Assembly (NCBI GenBank): GCA_012518875.1
Contig: JAAYRI010000158.1
Span: 1-37,075, forward strand
DNA from: Peptococcaceae bacterium
GTDB lineage: Bacteria > Bacillota > Desulfotomaculia > Desulfotomaculales > Pelotomaculaceae
Direction: 5' to 3'
DNA: 37,075 bases
In this document: one piece after another, positions 25,447-31,880 of the stretch
How positions within the stretch are numbered: position 1 is the first letter of the stretch
Layout of the letters: every line of letters begins with the position of its first letter
The notes under the pieces: generated by a model
The model's input: only the letters and a program-made list of their open reading frames with translations
Database searches by the model: none
What the model was told of the DNA's origin: nothing
Made by a program: the position numbers and the translations under genes

Positions 25447-25638
25447 TTATAAGGCACGCTCTATCCTGCCGCTTCTCAGGCATCTGGTGCATACCAGCAC
25501 CCTTTTCGGGGAACCGTTAATGAGAGCCCTGACCCGCTGCAGGTTAGGTGCCCATTTTCTTTTATTACGGATATGCGAGTGACTAAGTTTGATGCCCACT
25601 GCTGTGCCTTTGCCGCAAACTATACAATTTCTAGCCAT
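25447..25638 (-). CDS. rpmB: 50S ribosomal protein L28, zinc-binding form
   Basis: A 63-residue L28 protein. It starts MARNCIVCGKG and ends with LVCTRCLRSGRIERAL. Two CXXC pairs (CIVC and CTRC) mark the zinc-ribbon (C+) form; the B. subtilis L28 lacks these cysteines. ATG 25638 is preceded on the minus strand by AAGGGGGTG. It is monocistronic and divergent from recG. The usual neighbours yloU and yloV are absent from this window. Confidence 0.97.
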   Translation of the reverse strand: MARNCIVCGKGTAVGIKLSHSHIRNKRKWAPNLQRVRALINGSPKRVLVCTRCLRSGRIERAL

Positions 25639-25666
25639 GTACACACCCCCTTTAGACCACCTAATT

Positions 25667-25695
25667 ATTTTATCAAAAAACGCTATCTGCTGCAA
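25667..25695 (-). promoter_or_regulatory. Sigma-A promoter of rpmB
   Basis: On the minus strand TTGCAG (25695-25690) and TAAAAT (25672-25667) are separated by 17 bases, about 30 bases before the rpmB start codon. Confidence 0.7.
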
Positions 25696-25757
25696 GAGCT
25701 GTATTGTTTAAAAATGCAAAATCCAGGTAGTAAATATTTTTTTATTTGAGGGTTAGT

Positions 25758-27827
25758 ATGCAAAACAATTTATTACTGAAATCTGTTCAGACCATAAAAA
25801 CAATTGGGCCGCGCCGGGCGGCGTCCCTGCAAAAGCTGGGTATATTTACGGTGGGGGATCTTTTGTCCCATTTTCCCCGACGTTATGAGGATCGCACCCA
25901 CCTGTGTTCTGCTGGTACCCTGGTTCAGGACGAGACTGCTACCATAGGCGGTAAGGTCCTGGCCGCCCAGGATTTAAAACCAAGACGGGGTTTAACCATT
26001 ACCAAGCTGGCAGTGCACGATGGGTTTGGGGTATTTTATGCTGTTTGGTTTAACCAGCCCTTTATTAAAAAACGCCTGCCGCCGGGAACAAAAATTTATA
26101 TTACAGGCAAAGTGGACAAGGGGTATGGCGCTACCCAATTAATGGTGGAAGATTATGAGGTGGATGATGGCGGTGACAGCCTTAGTGCCGGGCGTCTGGT
26201 GCCTATCTACCCCTTGACTGAAGGGCTCAACCAACGGCAGCTGAGGCTGATGATTAGAACGGCCCTGGCGGTGTTGGACAATCAAATAGTTGACTTTTTG
26301 CCTGGTGAAATAACAGAAAAATATAATTTACCCCGGATCGGGCAGGCCTTACAGCAGATTCATTTTCCAGACGGGGAAAAGCAGGCCCGGGATGCTAGAA
26401 GGAGGTTCATTTTTGAGGAGCTTTTTCTTCTTCAACTAGCCCTGGCGATGCGAAGACGGGAGATAAATTGCAGTGTGAAATCTTACAATTATCTACCGCC
26501 AGGTAAACTGCTGCACCTGTACCGGAAAAACCTGCCTTTTCAGCTCACGGGGGGCCAGCGTCGAGTATGGAGGGAAATATCGGCGGACCTGGATAGCTCC
26601 AGACCCTTGCACCGTTTGCTCCAGGGTGATGTGGGCGCCGGGAAAACAGTGGTTTCCACCATGGCCATGCTACGGGCGGTGGAAAGTGGTTTACAGGCAG
26701 CTTTAATGGCCCCGACAGAAATTCTAGCTGAACAGCATTACCTGGGGCTGAGCAAAGACTTGGCTGCAATTGGTGTAGAAGTTGGGTTGCTGACCAGTGG
26801 TACCAGAAAAAAAGAGCGAGAGCAGCTTCTGGCCCGTATTGCCGCCGGGGAATTGAAACTGTTAGTGGGTACCCACGCCTTGCTTCAGGGTGACGTTAGT
26901 TTTCAAAGGTTAGGCCTGGTGGTAGTGGATGAACAGCATCGTTTCGGGGTGCGCCAGCGGGCTGCCCTGACCCATAAAGGAAACCTACCCGATACCCTGG
27001 TAATGACAGCTACCCCCATTCCCCGTACACTAGCCTTGACCCTGTATGGGGATCTAGATATTTCCGTTATCAACGAACTTCCCCCGGGAAGGAACCCTGT
27101 AAAAACATATGCTATTCTGCCCCGGGCCCTACCCAAGGCTATGCGTCTGGTTAAAAAACAGATCAGCCTGGGGCGTCAGGCCTATATTGTCTGTCCCTTG
27201 GTGGAGGAGTCAGAAAAAATAGATTTGCAGTCGGCAAGCAATCTTTCCGCCGAACTAGCGGCAAATGAGTTCAAGGGTCTCCAGGTGGAAATGCTGCACG
27301 GCCGGATGAAATCGGCAGAAAAGGAAGAAATAATGTCCCGTTTTCGCCAGGGGGAGATCAAGGTGTTGGTTTCTACTACAGTGATCGAGGTGGGTGTGGA
27401 TATTCCCAACGCTACGGTGATGATCATCATTGATGCAGACCGTTTCGGCCTGGCCCAGTTGCATCAACTGCGGGGTCGGGTGGGGCGCAGCAGCCACCAG
27501 TCCTATTGTATCCTTGTTGCCAATCCTAAAACAGATCAGAGTCGGGAACGGCTGCGGGCGATGACCAGGACAAGGGATGGTTTCCTGCTGGCAGAGGAGG
27601 ATCTGCGCTTGCGTGGTCCGGGTGAATTTCACGGCACCCGTCAGTCCGGTTTTCCTGAGCTCAAAATTGCCGACCTGTTGCGGGACTGGAAAGCCCTAGA
27701 GGTAGCCAGGGAGGAGGCCATAACCTTGGTTCATGGTGATCCTTCCTGCAAAAATACCAGTACAAAGGCAATATTTGCAGAGGTGGAAGCCAGGTTTGGC
27801 AAAAATATTAATATTAGCTGTGGTTAA
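25758..27827 (+). CDS. recG: ATP-dependent DNA helicase RecG
   Basis: A 689-residue branch-migrating helicase that reverses stalled forks and processes recombination intermediates. The N-terminal wedge/OB domain (to about 240) includes FPRRYEDRT. The helicase core has GDVGAGKTVV near residue 290, the DEQHRFG box near 391, TATPIPRTL, and HQLRGRVGRSSHQSYC. The C-terminal RLRGPGEFHGTRQSGFPEL is the RecG-specific tail. ATG 25758 is served by GAGGG 5 bases upstream; an in-frame TTG at 25746 has no ribosome site. Confidence 0.97.
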   Translation: MQNNLLLKSVQTIKTIGPRRAASLQKLGIFTVGDLLSHFPRRYEDRTHLCSAGTLVQDETATIGGKVLAAQDLKPRRGLTITKLAVHDGFGVFYAVWFNQPFIKKRLPPGTKIYITGKVDKGYGATQLMVEDYEVDDGGDSLSAGRLVPIYPLTEGLNQRQLRLMIRTALAVLDNQIVDFLPGEITEKYNLPRIGQALQQIHFPDGEKQARDARRRFIFEELFLLQLALAMRRREINCSVKSYNYLPPGKLLHLYRKNLPFQLTGGQRRVWREISADLDSSRPLHRLLQGDVGAGKTVVSTMAMLRAVESGLQAALMAPTEILAEQHYLGLSKDLAAIGVEVGLLTSGTRKKEREQLLARIAAGELKLLVGTHALLQGDVSFQRLGLVVVDEQHRFGVRQRAALTHKGNLPDTLVMTATPIPRTLALTLYGDLDISVINELPPGRNPVKTYAILPRALPKAMRLVKKQISLGRQAYIVCPLVEESEKIDLQSASNLSAELAANEFKGLQVEMLHGRMKSAEKEEIMSRFRQGEIKVLVSTTVIEVGVDIPNATVMIIIDADRFGLAQLHQLRGRVGRSSHQSYCILVANPKTDQSRERLRAMTRTRDGFLLAEEDLRLRGPGEFHGTRQSGFPELKIADLLRDWKALEVAREEAITLVHGDPSCKNTSTKAIFAEVEARFGKNINISCG

Positions 27828-27874
27828 AGCTATAATTTGCATTTATATGTGTTGGTGATGGGTTTTGAAGAAAT

Positions 27875-27896
27875 ATTTCACTAGTATTTCACTAGT
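27875..27896. repeat. 11-bp perfect tandem repeat
   Basis: ATTTCACTAGT occurs twice in direct tandem (27875-27885 and 27886-27896), followed by an AT-rich tract with TATACT at 27917. The 11-base period places both copies on the same DNA face, as in a tandem binding site, but recent slippage is an equally good explanation. Confidence 0.7.
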
Positions 27897-27957
27897 ATAT
27901 ATATTTCGTTTTGATCTATACTAAATACAACAAGAAACAGGGGGTGATTAAATAATA

Positions 27958-28071
27958 TTGGCAAAGGATTACTTGTCCCACATATCTTAGATGCATTTTA
28001 GAACCCTGTTACCTCTGTCGGCCAAAGAAGTAGTACCTGTTCTAATAAATTGCCATTCCACCTCCAAATAA
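27958..28071 (+). other. Possible micro-ORF pair in the recG-gpr gap, interrupted by TAG
   Basis: An AGGGGGTGAT ribosome-like site (about 27939-27948) precedes TTG at 27958, which opens a 10-codon frame ending in TAG at 27988. ATG follows at once in the same frame and continues for 26 codons to TAA at 28071. A strong hairpin follows at 28082. It could be a leader peptide, a decayed small gene, or chance. I recognise neither peptide. This is the only gene-like signal in the 313-base gap 27828-28140, which otherwise holds the tandem repeat and the hairpin. Confidence 0.25.
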
Positions 28072-28081
28072 TTTTAGAAAC

Positions 28082-28124
28082 GCAAGCAGTGTTAGGATAG
28101 CTGCTTGCAATATTTTTGCGTTTT
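28082..28124. terminator. Strong hairpin/terminator between recG and gpr
   Basis: GCAAGCAG (28082-28089) and CTGCTTGC (28101-28108) form a perfect 8-base stem, followed on the plus strand by AATATTTTTGCGTTTT. Flanking AAACGCAA and TTGCGTTT could form a longer alternative stem. It separates the plus-strand recG side from the convergent gpr gene. Confidence 0.65.
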
Positions 28125-28140
28125 AAATTAATGTTTAAAT

Positions 28141-29124
28141 CTAGTGTAGATACATATTATATTCCTCAGCACTAATGGCTGGATGAAGGGCCATAGATAT
28201 TCCGCCGGCAACAACCTTAGAGGTGTCAAGGATTAGTGTATCAATCTCTTTGGGGGTGACCATCAAATTCCCCCTAAAGGGGCTTAAAATATCATTTATT
28301 ATTCCCTGGGTATAGTCCGGCGAAATGTTTTGTTGCACCTTATTGAGCATTGGGTTTGATTTGAGTTTTTCCAAAAAGTGTTCCATTGTTATCTGAGCAA
28401 TAACAGCAGCATTTACTACTGTAGGGACTCCGATGGCAATGGTCAATACCCCCATTGTTTCCTTGTTTATGCCGGTGCGTTTATTGCCTATACCAGAACC
28501 AGGGCTAATACCAGTATCTGCGAGCTGGATGGTTGTACCGATCCTATCCACACTACCTGCCGCCAGGGCATCTATAGCAATAATTAACTCCGGTTGGATT
28601 TTTTCCACCACACCTTTTATTATTTCTGCTGATTCAATGCCCGTGATGCCCAGCACACTGGGAGCTATTGCACTCACAGAGCGCATGCCTCCTTTTAACT
28701 CCTCCGGGGCATATCTGTATAGATGTCGGGTAACAATAGACTGTTCCACTACCCTGGGGCCCAAGGAATCAGGCGTGGCTTGCCGATTGCCCAGACCAAC
28801 GATAAGTATGTTGGCATTTTCAGGCAGGTCAAATAGGGATGAAAGCTGTTGGGCCAGGACTTCTGCCACCTCTTTTTGGGCAATAGGATTTTTATCCCTC
28901 ATGGCAGGGGCTTCTATGGTTATATATGTGCCCACAGGTTTGCCCATCATTTGTGCTGCTTTTTCTTCCACTACTTGCACACTGGTTACGGATGCGTTAG
29001 CAAACTGATGACGATTGACAACTGCCCCAGGAATTTCTGTTCCCAACTGGCCACGCACAATATCATGAGCTTCGATAGCCAGATCAACATTAATATTATT
29101 ATTTTTATAAAAATCAAGATCCAA
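28141..29124 (-). CDS. gpr: Germination protease (spore protease, family A25)
   Basis: A protein of about 327 residues that degrades small acid-soluble spore proteins (SASP) when spores germinate and is made in the forespore as a self-cleaving zymogen. The segments VGLGNRQATPDSLGP and IIAIDALAAGSV contain the two aspartates of this family, D119 and D185 with the TTG start. TTG 29124 is preferred because GGAGG lies 8 bases upstream of it. An ATG at 29139 would place that ribosome site inside the coding sequence. The N-terminal LDFYKNNNINVDLAIEA contains the short propeptide. It shows that the organism can form spores. It is convergent with recG and divergent from rsmD. Confidence 0.95.
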   Translation of the reverse strand: MDLDFYKNNNINVDLAIEAHDIVRGQLGTEIPGAVVNRHQFANASVTSVQVVEEKAAQMMGKPVGTYITIEAPAMRDKNPIAQKEVAEVLAQQLSSLFDLPENANILIVGLGNRQATPDSLGPRVVEQSIVTRHLYRYAPEELKGGMRSVSAIAPSVLGITGIESAEIIKGVVEKIQPELIIAIDALAAGSVDRIGTTIQLADTGISPGSGIGNKRTGINKETMGVLTIAIGVPTVVNAAVIAQITMEHFLEKLKSNPMLNKVQQNISPDYTQGIINDILSPFRGNLMVTPKEIDTLILDTSKVVAGGISMALHPAISAEEYNMYLH

Positions 29125-29157
29125 AATGCAAACCTCCATTTTTGTTTTAGCTGCCTT

Positions 29158-29186
29158 TAGGATATCCTATTTATTGTGGCCTATGC
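29158..29186 (-). promoter_or_regulatory. Candidate forespore (sigma-F/G-like) promoter of gpr
   Basis: On the minus strand GCATA (29186-29182) is followed after 17 bases by TATCCTA (29164-29158), resembling the forespore sigma pattern of GYATA-type -35 and CATNNTA-type -10. It would start transcription near 29151. In Bacillus gpr is transcribed by sigma-F and sigma-G. The match is loose. Confidence 0.35.
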
Positions 29187-29245
29187 GGAAGTAAAGCAGT
29201 GGATATCTTAGAGGTATTGAATCAATCGATTTTCCTGCTTAAATA

Positions 29246-29254
29246 TGCTATAAT
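29246..29254 (+). promoter_or_regulatory. Extended -10 promoter of rsmD
   Basis: TGCTATAAT is a perfect extended -10 element. No good -35 is seen, as is usual for this class. Transcription would start near 29261, only a few bases before the rsmD ribosome site at 29264, which limits how far upstream the coding region can begin. Confidence 0.55.
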
Positions 29255-29278
29255 AACAGATTAAAGGAAGGGATTCTT

Positions 29279-29833
29279 ATTCCACGTGTTATTGCTGGTT
29301 CTGCTAAAAAGCGTAAACTCAAAACCCCGGTAGGATTAGTAGTTAGACCGACATCAGATCGGGTTAAAGAAGCTCTTTTTAATATTCTTGGAGACAGTGT
29401 AATAAACAGCAGTTTTTTAGATCTCTTTGCAGGAAGTGGGAACATCGGTATAGAAGCCTTAAGCCGTGGTGCTGCCGGTGTGATTTTTGTCGAAATTAAC
29501 AAGAAGACCTTACATATTATAGAAGAAAATTTGCGTGCTACCAGTTTTGTGGAAAAAAGTCGGTTGATTCGCGGAGAGGTCACAGCGGTTTTATCCCGGT
29601 TGGGTCACGAAAACAAATTGTTCAACATAATTTTTCTCGATCCCCCATACCTTAAGGATTATGAAGTTAGTACACTGACGGGTATTATTAGATACAGGCT
29701 ATTGGAGGCCGATGGGATGGTTGTTGTAGAAAGTAGTAAGGGCCGTCACCTGCCCCGGAAAATAGAAGAACTAATCCTGGTTCGCCAGGAGAAATATGGT
29801 GATACGTTGCTTTCATTTTACAGATATCAGTAA
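29279..29833 (+). CDS. rsmD: 16S rRNA guanine-966 N2-methyltransferase, probable ATT start
   Basis: A 184-residue SAM-dependent methyltransferase for G966 of 16S rRNA. The frame reads PRVIAGSAKKRKLKTP, RPTSDRVKEALFNIL, the SAM motif DLFAGSGNIGIEALSRGA and the catalytic DPPY, matching RsmD along its whole length. No ATG, GTG or TTG occurs in frame before GTG 29480, which lies after the SAM motif. The ATT at 29279 sits 7 bases after AAGGAAGG and exactly where homologues have ATG before RVIAG, so it is taken as a non-canonical start. A sequencing error (ATG read as ATT) is the alternative. The stop is followed by coaD, the usual rsmD-coaD pairing. Confidence 0.9.
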   Translation: MPRVIAGSAKKRKLKTPVGLVVRPTSDRVKEALFNILGDSVINSSFLDLFAGSGNIGIEALSRGAAGVIFVEINKKTLHIIEENLRATSFVEKSRLIRGEVTAVLSRLGHENKLFNIIFLDPPYLKDYEVSTLTGIIRYRLLEADGMVVVESSKGRHLPRKIEELILVRQEKYGDTLLSFYRYQ

Positions 29834-29854
29834 TTGCCGGGGAGGGCGAATAGA

Positions 29855-30337
29855 ATGCAAATTGCTATATATCCTGGGAGTTTTGATCCGGTGACACTAG
29901 GACATCTGGATATCATCGGCAGGGCTTCCTCATTGTTTTCCAAACTAATAGTAGCAGTATCCTGGAACACTACTAAAAAGCCGCTATTTAGCCCCGAGGA
30001 GCGGGTTGTATTATTGAAGGAGGTACTTAAACCTTTTCCTAATGTTGAGGTTGATATGTTTAATGGGTTAACTATACATTATGCAATCGAGCACAAGGCA
30101 AAGGCGATTGTACGTGGGCTGCGAGTAATTTCAGACTTTGAAAATGAATTTCGCATGGCACTGACAAATAAAAAATTGGCTTGCCATTTAGAAACAGTTT
30201 TTTTGATGACCCGGGCAGAATATTCCTTTATCAATTCCACTACAGTAAAAGAAATAGCCTTTTTCGGCGGTTCGGTAAGTGGCTTGGTGCCGCCGCTGGT
30301 GGCACAAAAACTTAAAGAAAAAATGCGGGAAAAATAA
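29855..30337 (+). CDS. coaD: Phosphopantetheine adenylyltransferase
   Basis: A 160-residue nucleotidyltransferase making dephospho-CoA from 4'-phosphopantetheine and ATP, the step after CoaBC. YPGSFDPVTLGH holds the nucleotide-binding TXGH motif (T14 to H17). RGLRVISDFENEF and the C-terminal FINSTTVKEIAFFGGSVSGLVP match the family. ATG 29855 has GGGGAGGG upstream. A longer frame from TTG 29834 has no ribosome site. It follows rsmD by 21 bases. Confidence 0.97.
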   Translation: MQIAIYPGSFDPVTLGHLDIIGRASSLFSKLIVAVSWNTTKKPLFSPEERVVLLKEVLKPFPNVEVDMFNGLTIHYAIEHKAKAIVRGLRVISDFENEFRMALTNKKLACHLETVFLMTRAEYSFINSTTVKEIAFFGGSVSGLVPPLVAQKLKEKMREK

Positions 30338-30361
30338 ATTTGGGGGAGGATATATAACAAA

Positions 30362-30808
30362 GTGGATTTGCTAAATTCCCTAAACGAATTGGAAGAATTA
30401 ATTGAAAATAGTGGCAAGGTGCCATTCACCAGAAAGGTAATGGTAGAAGAAGACCGCCTGCTCGATCTCCTGGACCGCATTAGGACAACCATGCCTGAGG
30501 AAGTCCGCCAGGCCAAATGGATTATCCAGGAGCGGGAAAAGGTTCTACAGGATTCTCAAAAAGAAGCCATGCGCATTGTGGAGGATGCGCAAAAACAGAT
30601 TGAAAAAAGGGCAGACGATAGTGAAATAGTCCGTCAGGCAAAAGTTAACGCCGAAGAGATCCTGGGCAAGGCAGAATCAGTGGCAATGGAGATTCGTGAA
30701 GGGGCCAAAGGTTATGCTGATGATATTCTAGTTAACCTACAAGAAAACCTGGGAAAAATACTGGAACAACTGGAACAAGGACGTGCGGAGCTCAAATTAA
30801 TGAAATAG
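30362..30808 (+). CDS. Charged coiled-coil protein next to coaD
   Basis: A 148-residue protein of unknown function, rich in Glu, Lys, Arg and Gln and almost entirely predicted helix. A long amphipathic stretch from about residue 50 to 145 (AKWIIQEREKVLQDSQKEAMRIVEDAQKQIEKRA onwards) resembles the stalk of ATP synthase b subunits or DivIVA-like proteins, but no membrane helix is present. Similar genes follow coaD in other Clostridia (from memory) and are often loosely called ATPase. The GTG start at 30362 follows GGGGGAGGA. It ends 9 bases before the convergent DRTGG gene. Confidence 0.8.
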   Translation: MDLLNSLNELEELIENSGKVPFTRKVMVEEDRLLDLLDRIRTTMPEEVRQAKWIIQEREKVLQDSQKEAMRIVEDAQKQIEKRADDSEIVRQAKVNAEEILGKAESVAMEIREGAKGYADDILVNLQENLGKILEQLEQGRAELKLMK

Positions 30809-30817
30809 CAGCAACCT

Positions 30818-31870
30818 TCACTGCAAGGCGTTTAATATGCCTTTCCATTCTACATATTGATCAATATTATCGACTGCTGTTTTGATGGCCTTTTTGTCAC
30901 CAGCAGTTATTTTTCTGCTTACCTCTGACATTTTTTCTATAGTTGTGTAGGTGTCGTAATGTACCAAAATCAAAGGTACCCCCTGGCCTTCCGCACGGGC
31001 GATTAATTTTACGTCCGGATAGAGGCCGCCCGTTAAAATAATCATGGATGTATTTGTTTCCAGGGCGGCCAGTGCTATTTCTGAACGATCACCACCAGTG
31101 ATGACACCTTTGTTGGCACCCCGCCTCAGATAATCAAGGGCACTTTCAGCAGTCATGGCTCCAATAACGATATCTTCCACCATTTGTTCCATCCTGTCTT
31201 CCCCCGCCAGCACTTCACCACCTAAAACCTCATAATATTCCTTCACTGTGGGGGATGTTATATCCGGCATGCCGGGGACAAGCCCCAAAATACGATGTCC
31301 CAGCCTTTGTAGGGTAGGCTTATATATACCTTCTGTTTTAGCCAGAAGGGAACGTGGTACATTGTAAAAGATATTGCCAAAGACAGGGGTGCCCTTGCAA
31401 GACATGTACCTATTGATGAAAATTGTCTGATCCAGGCTGTAGTCATTGTCAATTCTAATGATATATAGCGGTATTGCCTGTAGTTCCTGGATCAGGCTCA
31501 TGGCATCAAGCCCCAGGGAGCCCATGATATGTGGATAGCCAGCACCACCGATGATTATAATATCACTATCACTGGCGATACTCTCATAGGCCCGCCTTAC
31601 CTTGTTCAATGATGCACTGGGATCGCTATGGCTGGACAGATAAGAGGGCCCTGCTATGTAAGGGACAATTGTTTCCAGTGGGTGTTCCATGCCCAAAATT
31701 TCTTTCATCAAGAGAGCATCCTCATCCCCCCGGAAACTAGCCCCGGCATAGCTGCCCACAGGTTTAAAATAGGCTACCTTGCGGCCCTCCTGGCGAAATT
31801 TCAAAGCCAGGCCCAGTGCAATACTCGTTTTACCGCTGTTTGGTGTGCCTAATATGTAAATGTTTTTCAA
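30818..31870 (-). CDS. P-loop (BioD-like) plus DRTGG domain protein
   Basis: A protein of about 350 residues with the layout of the N-terminal regulatory part of long phosphotransacetylases but without the catalytic Pta domain. Residues 1 to about 200 form a dethiobiotin-synthetase-like P-loop domain (LGTPNSGKTS, then FKPVG and IIGGAGYPH). Residues from about 210 to 320 form a DRTGG domain (VIGAMTAESALDYLRRGANKGVITGGDRSEIALAAL). TTG 31870 is chosen because the GAGGTG ribosome site lies at the stop codon of the upstream acyl-CoA synthetase gene; GTG 31879 is inside that site. The gene is therefore coupled to the synthetase. A sensing or regulatory role in acyl-CoA metabolism is inferred. Confidence 0.85.
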   Translation of the reverse strand: MKNIYILGTPNSGKTSIALGLALKFRQEGRKVAYFKPVGSYAGASFRGDEDALLMKEILGMEHPLETIVPYIAGPSYLSSHSDPSASLNKVRRAYESIASDSDIIIIGGAGYPHIMGSLGLDAMSLIQELQAIPLYIIRIDNDYSLDQTIFINRYMSCKGTPVFGNIFYNVPRSLLAKTEGIYKPTLQRLGHRILGLVPGMPDITSPTVKEYYEVLGGEVLAGEDRMEQMVEDIVIGAMTAESALDYLRRGANKGVITGGDRSEIALAALETNTSMIILTGGLYPDVKLIARAEGQGVPLILVHYDTYTTIEKMSEVSRKITAGDKKAIKTAVDNIDQYVEWKGILNALQ

Positions 31871-31880
31871 TCTAAACACC

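Noticed and set aside
28433-29008. 191-codon open frame on the plus strand
   Set aside because: It lies wholly antisense to gpr, which is unmistakable; low-complexity translation and no ribosome site.
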